From Megasphaera stantonii (GTDB lineage: Bacteria; Bacillota; Negativicutes; Veillonellales; Megasphaeraceae), in assembly GCF_003367905.1 (NCBI RefSeq), contig NZ_CP029462.1, positions 1,178,001 through 1,242,000 on the forward strand: a stretch of DNA of 64,000 bases. Direction: 5' to 3'. Made by a program: the position numbers and the translations under genes. The notes under the pieces were generated by a model. It worked only from the letters and a program-made list of their open reading frames with translations, was not told the DNA's origin and did not search any database. How positions within the stretch are numbered: the first letter of the stretch is position 1; every line of letters starts with the position of its first letter. Below, one piece after another: positions 37,893 through 46,879 of this stretch.

Positions 37893-39785
37893 TTACGCCT
37901 TTTTAACAGCCTTGAACGGACATTTACTCATGCAGACTCCGCATTTGATGCAGCGCTGCGGGTCGATAACGTGCTTTTCCTTCGGCTGGCCCGAAATCGC
38001 GTGGACCGGACAGTTGCGGGCGCACAAGCCGCAGCCCTTGCATTCGTCAGAAATGACGTAGTGCAGCAGGTCGGCACAGACGCCGGCAGGACATTCCTTG
38101 TTTTCAATATGGGCCTTGTATTCGTCGCCGAAGTAGTGAATAGTGCTCAGTACGGGATTGGGAGCCGTCTGGCCCAGGCCGCAAAGAGCAGACAATTTAA
38201 TATTATTGGCCAAATCCTGGAGGAGATCGAAATCGCGGCGCGTCCCCTGGCCCTTTGTAATGCGGACGAGGATTTCCAGCATGCGCTTCGTCCCTTCGCG
38301 GCAGGGAGCGCATTTGCCGCACGATTCGGCCTGCGTAAAGGTTACGAAGAATTTCGCCACGTCGACCATACAGGTCGCTTCATCCATGACGACCAAGCCG
38401 CCGGACCCCATCATTGCACCGATGCCGGACAAGGAATCAAAGTCGACAGGCGTATCAAGCATGGCTTCAGGCAGACAGCCGCCGGAGGGGCCGCCGATCT
38501 GCACGGCTTTAAAGGCCTTGCCATGAGGAATGCCGCCGCCGATTTCAAAGATGATTTCCCGCATCGTAATGCCCATGGGCACTTCGGCCAGGCCCGTGTT
38601 GTTGATTTTGCCGGTCAGGGCGAAGACCTTCGTCCCAGGAGACGTCTTCGTGCCGATGGAGTTGAACCACGACGCGCCGTTGCGGATAATCGAAGCGACG
38701 TTGGCCCACGTTTCGACGTTGTTGTTGTTCGTCGGCTTGCCCCATAGGCCGCTGTTGGCCGGGAAAGGCGGACGGGGACTCGGCGTGCCGCGGCGGCCTT
38801 CAATGGAAGCGATGAGAGCCGTTTCTTCGCCGCAGACAAAGGCGCCGGCGCCTTTCTTGATATGAATCTTAAAATTAAAGCCGCTTCCTAAGATATTATT
38901 GCCGAGCAGGCCGATTTCTTCTGCCTGCTTGATCGCGACTTCCAATCGGTGAATAGCCAAGGGATATTCAGCGCGGCAGTAGATATACGCTTCGTCGGCG
39001 CCGATAGCGTAGCCGCCGATGCACATACCTTCCAATACAGAGTGGGGGTCGCCTTCAAGAACGCTGCGGTCCATGAACGCACCCGGGTCGCCTTCGTCGG
39101 CGTTGCAGATGATGTATTTCTTATCGCCCGGCGCGTTGCGGCAGAACTGCCATTTTTTCCCCGTAGGGAAGCCTGCGCCGCCGCGGCCGCGCAGGCCTGA
39201 GGCAACAACTTCGTCGATGACGGCCTGCGGTTCCATGGTCAGCGCTTTCGCCAGACCCTGATAGCCGTCCATGGCGATGTATTCGTTGATGTTTTCCGGA
39301 TCTACGAGACCGCACCGTGCCAGGACGCGCCGTACCTGCTTCTTGTAAAAGGGAACTTCGTCGTTTGTCTCAACGCGCGTTTCCGTCACGGGGTCCATGT
39401 ACAGCAGCGATTCTACGACTTCGCCCTTCATGATATGCTGTTCTACAATGTCTTTGGCGTCGCCGGCCTTTACGTGGACATAAAAGGTATTTTCCGGATA
39501 TATCGTCACGATAGGGCCGTTTTCGCAGAAGCCGTGACAGCCCGTCTGAATCAGCTTAACCGCCGCCGACAAGCCGTTGTCTTCCAAAGCCTTCTGAAAG
39601 GCCTCCTGCAACTTTACGGAATTGGAAGCCACGCAGGCCGTACCGCCGCAGACCAGGATGTGCTTCTGCACGCCGGGACGAGTCCGGTCGACAGGCGTTA
39701 CGGGAACGTTCTTTTCCGGCATCCGTATTTTCATATAGTCTTTCAGGGATTCGCGCAATGCGTTTAATTCTGTTATGGATTTCAT
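37893..39785 (-). CDS. hydB: Hydrogenase subunit HydB (NuoF-like, NADH/FMN)
   Basis: 630 residues: a thioredoxin-like 2Fe-2S domain (ILVCGGTACVASNS ... GCHGFC, residues 40-110), the NuoF-type NADH/FMN domain (GLRGRGGAGFPTGKKW, ICNADEGDPGAFMDR, GAYVCGEETAL-like GAFVCGEETALI), the NuoF 4Fe-4S site (ESCGKCAPCREG), and a C-terminal double-cluster ferredoxin (CKGCGLCARNCP and CIKCGVCMSKCP). It is the flavin subunit where bifurcation takes place. The gene is 12 nt ahead of hydA. Confidence 0.94.
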   Translation of the reverse strand: MKSITELNALRESLKDYMKIRMPEKNVPVTPVDRTRPGVQKHILVCGGTACVASNSVKLQEAFQKALEDNGLSAAVKLIQTGCHGFCENGPIVTIYPENTFYVHVKAGDAKDIVEQHIMKGEVVESLLYMDPVTETRVETNDEVPFYKKQVRRVLARCGLVDPENINEYIAMDGYQGLAKALTMEPQAVIDEVVASGLRGRGGAGFPTGKKWQFCRNAPGDKKYIICNADEGDPGAFMDRSVLEGDPHSVLEGMCIGGYAIGADEAYIYCRAEYPLAIHRLEVAIKQAEEIGLLGNNILGSGFNFKIHIKKGAGAFVCGEETALIASIEGRRGTPSPRPPFPANSGLWGKPTNNNNVETWANVASIIRNGASWFNSIGTKTSPGTKVFALTGKINNTGLAEVPMGITMREIIFEIGGGIPHGKAFKAVQIGGPSGGCLPEAMLDTPVDFDSLSGIGAMMGSGGLVVMDEATCMVDVAKFFVTFTQAESCGKCAPCREGTKRMLEILVRITKGQGTRRDFDLLQDLANNIKLSALCGLGQTAPNPVLSTIHYFGDEYKAHIENKECPAGVCADLLHYVISDECKGCGLCARNCPVHAISGQPKEKHVIDPQRCIKCGVCMSKCPFKAVKKA

Positions 39786-39821
39786 TCCTGTATACTCCCT
39801 TCACGGTAAAATGAATCGATC

Positions 39822-40310
39822 TTATTCGTAGCTGGCCAAAATACGGGATATGTCGTCGCTCGTCAGCCGGCCGTACGTTTCGCCGTTGATCTGCATGACC
39901 GGAGACATGCCGCAGGCGCCCAGGCAGGCAATGGTTTCCAGCGTAAACTTCTGATCGTCCGTCGTGTTGCCGGCTTTGATGCCCAGCTGCTTTTCCAGCT
40001 CGGCCAGAATGTGCTTGCCGCCGCGGACGTGGCAGGCCGTCCCCTGACAGCAGCAGATGATATTGCGTCCCCGCGGGTTCAAATGGAACTGGGAATAAAA
40101 GGTTACGACGCCGTACACGTCGGCAATCGGCACGTGAAGCCGTTCGGCAATGTACACCAGCGACGGCCGGGGCAAATAATTAAATAAATCCTGCACGTCC
40201 TGCAGGACGGCGATCAGCGAGCCTTCCTGCCCTTCATACTTCCTCATGATTTCATCAATTTTATCTTTTTTCTGTTCAAACGCTTCTTGTACGCTATTCG
40301 ATGTCATCAT
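39822..40310 (-). CDS. hydC: Hydrogenase subunit HydC (NuoE-like)
   Basis: 162-residue thioredoxin-like 2Fe-2S protein. The four cluster cysteines are in CQGTACHVRGG and TIACLGACGMSPV; the helical N-terminal bundle (LQDVQDLFNYLPRPSLVYIAE) is as in NuoE. It relays electrons within the HydABC complex. First gene of the operon, with AGGCGGAT upstream; the start could be either of two adjacent ATGs (40310 or 40307). Confidence 0.93.
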   Translation of the reverse strand: MMTSNSVQEAFEQKKDKIDEIMRKYEGQEGSLIAVLQDVQDLFNYLPRPSLVYIAERLHVPIADVYGVVTFYSQFHLNPRGRNIICCCQGTACHVRGGKHILAELEKQLGIKAGNTTDDQKFTLETIACLGACGMSPVMQINGETYGRLTSDDISRILASYE

Positions 40311-40366
40311 ATCCGCCTCCCATATTATGCAATTTTCTCATTTTCCCATTGCATTTCGATAATGAT

Positions 40367-40395
40367 ACTATACAACTTTTTTATCAAAATGTAAA
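40367..40395 (-). promoter_or_regulatory. Promoter of the hydrogenase operon
   Basis: TTTACA (40395-40390), 17-bp spacer, TATAGT (40372-40367) on the minus strand. The region 40311-40487 is AT-rich and has no gene; no clear Rex palindrome was found. Confidence 0.7.
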
Positions 40396-40487
40396 CATTT
40401 AAGTATAATATGCATTCTATTTAATTATTTGTGAATCTTTTAACTTTATTAAACGTTTTTGTAACAATTTTCGTCAACTATAAAAAA

Positions 40488-40527
40488 CAGGGATGCAAAT
40501 AGAGTACGGTCTCCATCTGCATCCCTG
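40488..40527 (-). terminator. Terminator of the NusG-II/Gx transporter pair
   Basis: Stem CAGGGATGCA/TGCATCCCTG with an inner helix, followed on the minus strand by TTTTTT. Confidence 0.88.
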
Positions 40528-40559
40528 AGTCTGCGCCCAAAAGGCTGTATATGTAATTG

Positions 40560-41084
40560 TCAAACTAGCTGCTGCATCCGCTTGTATACGGGAAGCTTCC
40601 GCAAGTGAGCGAGCGTAAAAGAGGCCGTTACGCCGATGAGAATCCCCGTGCCGACGCCGGCAACGGAAAGCACCGGCAAATACAGCATGATTTTGATATT
40701 TTCCACGACCAACGAAGCGACGATGACCTGTCCCAGATTATGAAACACGCCGCCGGCTGCGCTGACGCCGATCAAGCTGAACCGTCCCGCCCGTTTCAGC
40801 GCAATCATGCTCACCAGACTAAAGGCCGCGCCGGCCGCGCTGTACAAAAAGGCGTTGATGCCGCCGCCGAAGGCCGTCGATAAGGCGACGCGCAGCAGCA
40901 AAATCAGGCAGGCGTCCCGCTTTTTCGGCAGGGCGTACAAGGCGATGACCGTAATGAGATTGGCAAGGCCCAGCTTAGCGCCCGGCGCAATGAACGGCAC
41001 GGGCAGCATGCCCTCGACGATATATAAGACGAGGGACTGGGCGACAAACAGGCTCAATATGATGATGCGAAAGGTTTTGTTCAT
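40560..41084 (-). CDS. Gx transporter family protein
   Basis: 174-residue membrane protein with five or six helices. GAKLGLANLITVIALY near residues 34-50 and the glycine-rich AFGGGINAFLYSAAGAAFSL are typical of the Gx/HepI-related family, once annotated as heptaprenyl diphosphate synthase component I. The family resembles ECF-type substrate-binding membrane proteins; the substrate is unknown. It lies 9 nt after the NusG-II gene, an arrangement common in anaerobic Firmicutes. Confidence 0.85.
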   Translation of the reverse strand: MNKTFRIIILSLFVAQSLVLYIVEGMLPVPFIAPGAKLGLANLITVIALYALPKKRDACLILLLRVALSTAFGGGINAFLYSAAGAAFSLVSMIALKRAGRFSLIGVSAAGGVFHNLGQVIVASLVVENIKIMLYLPVLSVAGVGTGILIGVTASFTLAHLRKLPVYKRMQQLV

Positions 41085-41093
41085 GTGACACCT

Positions 41094-41483
41094 CTACCGG
41101 GCGGGAATAACATCGGGCTCGCCGCCATGGGACGAGCGCACTTCTACGAGGACTTTGTGAGGCAGACAGACCGTCGTCGCACCGGGCTGGGAAATAAAGC
41201 CTTCTCCGATGCAGATTTTATCGGGGCAGTCCGCCTCGACGATGCCGATTTCCTGATCTCTCACGACGACCGTATTATAGCCCGACTCGGTACGGATCGT
41301 AAACGTATCCGTACCGTGATGATCTGACAGCGGTACCGTTTTATATTCTTTTCCATCGACCTGTATGACGGCGTACGTCCCGCCCTTGTCTGCCGAATTG
41401 CCGCCGAGCAGGAATACTCCCTCGGGAATGAAGGAAGCCGCCAGCAGCGCCGCTATGAGGATAATATCCCATTTTTTTATCAT
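41094..41483 (-). CDS. NusG domain II-containing protein
   Basis: 129 residues with one N-terminal membrane anchor (IILIAALLAASFIPEGVFLL) and an extracytoplasmic NusG-II beta domain (AVIQVDGKEYKTVPL, DCPDKICIGEGFISQPGATTVCLPHKVLVEV). The DCPDKxCV-like and ICLPH-like stretches are conserved in this family. Role unknown; usually encoded with a Gx transporter, and often near FMN-transferring ApbE or Rnf genes, none of which are here. Confidence 0.88.
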   Translation of the reverse strand: MIKKWDIILIAALLAASFIPEGVFLLGGNSADKGGTYAVIQVDGKEYKTVPLSDHHGTDTFTIRTESGYNTVVVRDQEIGIVEADCPDKICIGEGFISQPGATTVCLPHKVLVEVRSSHGGEPDVIPAR

Positions 41484-41622
41484 GACACGACTCCTATCCG
41501 CCGAAAGACAGCCATTCCTGCCTCATCGGCGCGGTGCAGCACCGGTAATCAACGTATTCTAATTATAGCAAATTTTAGTATAATAGGGAAAAGAAATACT
41601 ATCTGAAAAAGGAGCCCTCGCC

Positions 41623-42279
41623 ATGAAATACAAGATATGCCTCGCCGTCTTAGCATCCATCCTCGCCCTCGCCGCCTCGGGGTGCAGCTCATCCCAAGAC
41701 GAAGGGCAGCCAAACATGCCCCAGCAACAGCAGTCCGAGACGAAAACCGCGCTGCCTATCAGCGCTGAATCAGAACGATTTTGCCAGGAAGGACTGGCCG
41801 CCTACAGCCGGTTCGAATACGACGCGGCCATCGCCGCCTACGACAAGGCCATACAGACCGACGGCCGCAATTACCAGGCCTTATCGGGAAAGGGCGTCGC
41901 TTTAGCCATGCGCGGCAACGAGACGGGGAGCCGTCAGGATGTCGCCGACGGCATCGCGTCCATTCAAAAGGCTTTGGCCCTGCAGCCCGATTACGTCCCG
42001 GCCTTTTACGACCTGGCCCTAGCGTATAAAATCGACGGCCAGTACGACAAATCCATATCCTATTTTCAAAAGGTATTGGCAGCTGACCCGAACAATACGT
42101 GGAGCTATTACGGCATAGCGACCATATACGGCGATAAGGGCGACGCCAAAAACGCCGTAGTCTATTTGAAAAAGGCCGCCGCACTGGACAAAGAAAACGT
42201 CTTGGAAGCGGCCCGCACGCAATCCCACTTTGACTCCATCCGCAATGACGCGGAGTTCCGCGCCCTCGTATCGCCGTAA
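41623..42279 (+). CDS. TPR-repeat lipoprotein
   Basis: 218 residues: lipoprotein signal with lipidated Cys21 (LALAASGC), a polar Q-rich linker (residues 25-42), then about four tetratricopeptide repeats (YDAAIAAYDKAIQTDGRNYQ, IASIQKALALQPDYVPAFYD, YDKSISYFQKVLAADPNNTW, AKNAVVYLKKAAALDKENV). TPRs bind partner proteins; here in the envelope. AAGGAG lies 12 nt before the ATG. Stands alone with its own terminator. Confidence 0.88.
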   Translation: MKYKICLAVLASILALAASGCSSSQDEGQPNMPQQQQSETKTALPISAESERFCQEGLAAYSRFEYDAAIAAYDKAIQTDGRNYQALSGKGVALAMRGNETGSRQDVADGIASIQKALALQPDYVPAFYDLALAYKIDGQYDKSISYFQKVLAADPNNTWSYYGIATIYGDKGDAKNAVVYLKKAAALDKENVLEAARTQSHFDSIRNDAEFRALVSP

Positions 42280-42325
42280 GTCCTCGCGCCGGGCCAGACG
42301 TAATACAAGCCCCATATCATTTCAT

Positions 42326-42367
42326 AAAAAAACGCTGCGCGCCCGTAGTTCAGGCAGCAGCGTTTTT
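42326..42367. terminator. Bidirectional terminator
   Basis: AAAAACGCTGC ... GCAGCGTTTTT between the convergent TPR lipoprotein gene and gmhA. Confidence 0.85.
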
Positions 42368-42382
42368 CCGTTCTTATACAGG

Positions 42383-42940
42383 TTACATGTCTTCTTCGGC
42401 AATTTCGCAGAGGATATGGCCGATCATGATGTGCATTTCCTGGGCCCGGGCCGTCGTCTTTGCCGGAACGGCCAGGATGACGTCGCACAGCTCCTTCATC
42501 TTGCCGCCGCCGATAGCCGTCATGCCGATGACCTTCATGCCTTTGGCCCGCGCTTCGGCAATGGCCGCCAGGACGTTGCCGCTGTTGCCGGACGTCGAAA
42601 TGCCGACGAGGACGTCGCCTTCGTTCCCCAAGGCCTGAACCTGGCGGCTGAATACGGTTTCATAGCCGTAATCGTTGGCCACGGCCGTCAGGACAGACGT
42701 ATCGACGGTCAGGGCAATCGCCGGAAAGGCCCGCCGTTCCTTCTGGAATCGGCCGACGATTTCCGCCGCCAAGTGCTGCGAATCTGCGGCGCTGCCGCCG
42801 TTGCCGCAGAACAGGATTTTATGGCCCGTCTGCAAGGCCGTCTTGATTATATCGCCGGCTTCGGCAATGGCCGGGGCTAAGGCCTTCGTCGCCTGAAATA
42901 CGGCTTCATGTTCTTTCATACGTTCTTCAATGATATTCAT
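42383..42940 (-). CDS. gmhA: Sedoheptulose 7-phosphate isomerase
   Basis: 185-residue SIS-domain enzyme: ILFCGNGGSAADSQHLAAE, the ELVGRF-like EIVGRFQKERRAF, GISTSGNSGNVLAA and the C-terminal H-x-x-x-x-H-x-L-C (EMHIMIGHILCEI). It makes D-glycero-D-manno-heptose 7-phosphate for the LPS core, which supports a diderm organism. ATG 42940 has GAGGAGG 9 nt upstream. It follows the carbonic anhydrase gene closely and is probably co-transcribed with it; the other heptose genes are not here. Confidence 0.92.
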   Translation of the reverse strand: MNIIEERMKEHEAVFQATKALAPAIAEAGDIIKTALQTGHKILFCGNGGSAADSQHLAAEIVGRFQKERRAFPAIALTVDTSVLTAVANDYGYETVFSRQVQALGNEGDVLVGISTSGNSGNVLAAIAEARAKGMKVIGMTAIGGGKMKELCDVILAVPAKTTARAQEMHIMIGHILCEIAEEDM

Positions 42941-42957
42941 ACGATAGCGCCTCCTCA

Positions 42958-43521
42958 TCAGACATTGGAATTATCGTCTACTACGCGGATTTCCCCGCTG
43001 TGCGGATGGATGACCATGCCATAGACAGCGATATCCTTCGGTAAATAGGGATTAGCGCGCAGCCGCCGTACCGTTTCCTTTACAGACGTATCGACGTCGC
43101 CGATCGGGTCGGCCCATTGCCGCAACTTCGGCCGCACGGCTTCGATGACGGCGCTGTCGATGCCGGCTTCGGCCATTTTCCGGCTCAGGCTGTCCGACGT
43201 CGTGTTGAGCATGCCGCAGTCGTCGTGGCCCATGACGACGATATCATGGACGTGAAGCTCGTACACAGCTACCATCAGGCTGCCGATTACGCTGTCAAAG
43301 TCGTCGAAGGCCGTGTTGCCGGCGACCTTGATGATCTTCGCTTCGCCGCGGCGTAGCCCCATGGCCGGCTCGAGGAAATCGAGAAGGCGCGTATCCATGC
43401 AGGTCAGTACGGCCAGATTGCGGTTCGGGTATTTGCTCACTTCGTCCAAACCGCCCTGGGCCAGGGCTTCCTTGACAAAGGCTTCGTTTGCCGTCGTAAT
43501 TTGCTGTATCAATGCTGACAT
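42958..43521 (-). CDS. Beta-class carbonic anhydrase
   Basis: Interconverts CO2 and bicarbonate. The 187-residue protein has all beta-class zinc-site residues: Cys41, Asp43 and Arg45 in TCMDTR, His99 and Cys102 in GHDDCG. The compact form without N-terminal extension resembles type II/plant-like short beta enzymes of Firmicutes. Bicarbonate supply would serve CarAB and AccC in this window. Confidence 0.92.
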   Translation of the reverse strand: MSALIQQITTANEAFVKEALAQGGLDEVSKYPNRNLAVLTCMDTRLLDFLEPAMGLRRGEAKIIKVAGNTAFDDFDSVIGSLMVAVYELHVHDIVVMGHDDCGMLNTTSDSLSRKMAEAGIDSAVIEAVRPKLRQWADPIGDVDTSVKETVRRLRANPYLPKDIAVYGMVIHPHSGEIRVVDDNSNV

Positions 43522-43685
43522 GATCTGTTCCTCCTATGGCCGCGCGGCTCTGGCGAGCTGCTTAGCCTTAACCTATTCATCTATTTGTTTCTATTCATTT
43601 CGTCTGCTCCGAACGCCTTCGTATCGCCGCATTTCACGACGCCCATAGGAAACAGGCCGTCCGGACTGGCTCATAGATAAAAAAA

Positions 43686-43763
43686 TGGTGCGCCCAAGAT
43701 GACTCGAACATCCGACACGCAGTTTAGGAAACTGCTGCTCTATCCAACTGAGCTATGGGCGCA
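43686..43763 (-). tRNA. tRNA-Arg, anticodon CCT
   Basis: Minus strand cloverleaf: acceptor stem TGCGCCC/GGGCGCA, D arm with AGCTCAGTTGGA, anticodon stem GCAGT/ACTGC around loop TTCCTAA, T loop TTCGAGTC, and an encoded CCA (43688-43686). Confidence 0.95.
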
Positions 43764-43847
43764 CAATAATACTATACGCTATGTATGATAGCATGAATCT
43801 ATAAAAAAATAAAGTGGAGATTGCGCAAAGACCGGTTCCCTTCACAC

Positions 43848-43890
43848 AAAAAAACGTCGCCTCATCGTCGGAAAACGCGGAGGCGGCGTT
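43848..43890 (-). terminator. Terminator of the aspartase operon
   Basis: AACGCCGCCTC ... GAGGCGACGTT with one mismatch, then TTTTT on the minus strand, 22 nt after aspA. Confidence 0.85.
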
Positions 43891-43911
43891 AGTTATGATT
43901 TATATATTCAG

Positions 43912-45345
43912 TTAATTCGAAGCGAGTTTCCGGCTGTCCTGACGATGGAGGAACGTTTCTCCCGCAATTCCCGGCTTCGTCATCTCTTGCGGCGAAAGAA
44001 TGACGTCGAGCTGTTCTTTCGTCAAGGTGCCGTGAGCCAAAATGATGTCCCGGACGGGCCGTCCCGTGCTGTACGCTTCTTTAGCCAGCATTGCAGCTTC
44101 TTCGTAACCGATATGCGGCAGCAGCGCCGTAATCACGCCTACGCTGCGGTCCACCCAATGCCGGCAGCCGTCCGTATTCGCCTGCAAGTCCTTCAGAAGG
44201 TAATCTACAAAGGTCTGTACAGCATTCGTCAAATAGTCCATAGAATGAAAGAGATTAAAAGCCATGACCGGCTCCATGACGTTCAATTCAAACTGGCCGT
44301 TTTCAACGCCGAGCGTAATCGCCATATCGTTGCCAATAACCTGATAGCAGGTCTGATCCAGCACTTCGGCGATAACGGGATTCACCTTGCCCGGCATAAT
44401 AGACGACCCGGGCTGACGGGGCGGCACGTTCAATTCATGAAGGCCGCATCTCGGTCCGGACGCCATAAGGCGTATGTCGTTTGCCATTTTAATCAGTACC
44501 AGCGCCGCCGATTTCATGCTTCCCGATACGTCGGCAAATACATCTGTATTATTCGTGGCATCGACCATATTGCGGGCCGTAACGAACATTTCCCCCGTCA
44601 GCTCCGACAACTTCGCCGCGGCCAGCTTGCTGTATTCCGGTTCGGCGTTCAGCCCTGTGCCGACAGCGGTGCCGCCCATATTGACAACATGCACGTCGTC
44701 CAGAGACGTTTCGATTCGCCTGCGGGCGCGGCGAACGGCGGACGCATAGGCGGCCATTTCTTGTCCTAACGTAATCGGCACGGCGTCTTGCAAATGCGTG
44801 CGGCCCATTTTCAATACGTTTCTAAATTCATCGGCCTTTTCATCCAGCCAAAATTCCAGCGTCCGCAGCGTACTGGCCAAGGCCTTCCCCTTTGCGGCAA
44901 GGCAGACTTTGATGCCCGTCGGAAATACGTCGTTCGTCGACTGGGCCATATTGGCATGGTTGTTCGGCGAAATGATGTCGTATCGACCCTTCGGCTTGCC
45001 TAAGATTTCCAGAGCCCGATTACAAAGGACTTCGTTCATATTCATGTTGATAGACGTGCCGGCGCCGCCCTGAATCGGATCGACGGGAAATTGATCGAGC
45101 CACTGTCCGTCTATAATTTCATCGGCTGCGCGCGTAAGCGCCTTCCCGACGATGGCATTCAATCGCCCCGTTTCCATATTCGCCAGCGCCGCCGCTTTTT
45201 TCACAGTCGCCAGGGCCTTAATAAAATCCGGATCCAGCCGTTCGCCCGTAATATGAAAATTCTTAACGGCCCGCATCGTCTGCACGCCGTAGTATACGTC
45301 ATCCGGTACGTTCATCGTCCCTAAAAAATCATGTTCTTTCCGCAT
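43912..45345 (-). CDS. aspA: Aspartate ammonia-lyase (aspartase)
   Basis: 477-residue member of the fumarase/aspartase superfamily that deaminates aspartate to fumarate. The signature GSSIMPGKVNP holds the catalytic serine; other marks are GAGTSINMNMNEV, STNDVFPTG and GRTHLQDAVP. Fumarase C is close in sequence; the wording of GAGTS-NMN and the N-terminal RKEHDFLG favour aspartase. ATG 45345 has TTGGAGGG 6 nt before it. Last gene of the operon after the sodium symporter, consistent with catabolism of an aspartate-containing or related nutrient. Confidence 0.9.
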   Translation of the reverse strand: MRKEHDFLGTMNVPDDVYYGVQTMRAVKNFHITGERLDPDFIKALATVKKAAALANMETGRLNAIVGKALTRAADEIIDGQWLDQFPVDPIQGGAGTSINMNMNEVLCNRALEILGKPKGRYDIISPNNHANMAQSTNDVFPTGIKVCLAAKGKALASTLRTLEFWLDEKADEFRNVLKMGRTHLQDAVPITLGQEMAAYASAVRRARRRIETSLDDVHVVNMGGTAVGTGLNAEPEYSKLAAAKLSELTGEMFVTARNMVDATNNTDVFADVSGSMKSAALVLIKMANDIRLMASGPRCGLHELNVPPRQPGSSIMPGKVNPVIAEVLDQTCYQVIGNDMAITLGVENGQFELNVMEPVMAFNLFHSMDYLTNAVQTFVDYLLKDLQANTDGCRHWVDRSVGVITALLPHIGYEEAAMLAKEAYSTGRPVRDIILAHGTLTKEQLDVILSPQEMTKPGIAGETFLHRQDSRKLASN

Positions 45346-45385
45346 AGGTGTCCCTCCAATGATACAGCAAGCAAAATACAAAATA

Positions 45386-46849
45386 TTAAACTAACCGCGT
45401 CTTGCCGTTTTTCGTCACGGCGCTGACGAGAACAAATACGACGAAGTTCGCCGCTAAGGCGATAAACCCGGCGTTAAAGTGTCCGCCCAGCACCGGCAGC
45501 GGGTCCATCTGATTCAGCATGAGATAGAACACGAGTACTTCGCCGACGACCAGTCCGCAAAGGGCGGCTTTCTTACTGGCCTGCTTCCAAAACATCCCCA
45601 AAACCAGCAGCGGGAAAAACTGGGTGACGCCGGAATACCCTGTCAGCAGCAGGTTGACGAGCAGATTGGAGTGGAAAATAGACAGATACAGCGCCGCCGC
45701 CGTCAAAATGAGAATCAAGTATCGGGCCGTCCGCTTCATGTGCTCCGGCGAAATCCCTTCGTCGCCGCGGCGCAGCCCTTTAATGTATATATTGCGGGAA
45801 ATGAGAAGGGACGTGGACAGCAGCAGGTCGGCCGCAGGAATCATGCAGGCCAGGGCGCCGGCCCCTCCGATAATTCCCAGCACCCATACGGGGAAGGAAT
45901 CCTTGACCATGTATAAGAAGGCCATGTCGGCGACGGGAATCGGATTGTCCGCATATACCAGGACGGCCGTAAAGCCGACGATCATCGGGAAGATGAGAAA
46001 CAGGTGGCACACGGGCAGCCATACGGCGTTATGCCGCGGCACATCGGGATCCTTGGCGCTGAAGGTGTTCGTCGAAAAATGCGGCCACATGTAAAACCCC
46101 GCCGCCATGACGACGAGGGTCGTCATAGCCCAGATGATATCCAGATTGCCTGTGCCTCCGGGAAACATCATAAACCCCGGCTTCATCGCTTCGACCTGGG
46201 CAAACATTTCGCCGATGCCGCCGCAGTAATGGTACGGCAGATATAAGCCGAAGAACAACATGGAGCCCATCATCATGACGTCCTTGACGACAGCCGTCGA
46301 CGCGACGCCCTTCAAGCCGCTCAAAAATACAAACAAAGCGACCATGACGAAGGCGATGACCATGGCGTATACCCGCGGAATCGCGCCCAGGGACGTGACC
46401 TCTACGATAAGGCCCAGCGCCGTCAGCTGCAGCTGCAAATACGGAAGCAGAAAGGCGACGCCGATGCAGGATACTAAAATACCTAAAGGCCGGCTGTCGT
46501 ACAGGTATTCGACCAAGTCGCCCTGCGTGACGAGCTGATGGCGATGGCCGTACTGGCAGACCCTCGGCAGAATATGATAGCCGACGACGTAGGCCAGCGC
46601 CCCGTAGCCAAGGATATAGAAGGTCGGGCCGCCCTTGGCGTAGGCCCAGCCGCTGGCCCCCAAAAAAGCAAAGGCCGTATACACCTCGCCGGCCATGATA
46701 AACCAGTTCAGCCAGCGTCCGAAATTCCGTCCCCCGACGGCCCAGTTCTCAGCGTTCATGTGCTTATCTTTCAATCCGGGAATTGCGCCCAGTACGGCGA
46801 TCCCGATGATGAAGACAAATAAAATAACCAGTGCGCTCATTGCCTCCAT
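45386..46849 (-). CDS. Sodium:solute symporter (SSS family)
   Basis: 487 residues, about thirteen helices. Family marks: NAENWAVGGRNFGRW, FIMAGEVYTAFAFLGASGWAY, DLVEYLYDSR and IPAADLLLSTSLLISRNIY, the last containing the conserved serines of the Na2 site. The first helices resemble monocarboxylate/panthothenate-type symporters. A DUF3311 small protein in the same operon is the usual companion of this subgroup. The substrate may be an organic acid or acyl amino acid, judged only from the neighbours. Confidence 0.88.
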   Translation of the reverse strand: MEAMSALVILFVFIIGIAVLGAIPGLKDKHMNAENWAVGGRNFGRWLNWFIMAGEVYTAFAFLGASGWAYAKGGPTFYILGYGALAYVVGYHILPRVCQYGHRHQLVTQGDLVEYLYDSRPLGILVSCIGVAFLLPYLQLQLTALGLIVEVTSLGAIPRVYAMVIAFVMVALFVFLSGLKGVASTAVVKDVMMMGSMLFFGLYLPYHYCGGIGEMFAQVEAMKPGFMMFPGGTGNLDIIWAMTTLVVMAAGFYMWPHFSTNTFSAKDPDVPRHNAVWLPVCHLFLIFPMIVGFTAVLVYADNPIPVADMAFLYMVKDSFPVWVLGIIGGAGALACMIPAADLLLSTSLLISRNIYIKGLRRGDEGISPEHMKRTARYLILILTAAALYLSIFHSNLLVNLLLTGYSGVTQFFPLLVLGMFWKQASKKAALCGLVVGEVLVFYLMLNQMDPLPVLGGHFNAGFIALAANFVVFVLVSAVTKNGKTRLV

Positions 46850-46879
46850 AACATACTCCCCCTCTCGAACAGATACAAA

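Noticed and set aside
40311-40487. A Rex operator ahead of the hydrogenase operon
   Set aside because: AT-rich stretches with TTAAC-like words are there, but no symmetric TTGTTAA-N4-TTAACAA-type site.
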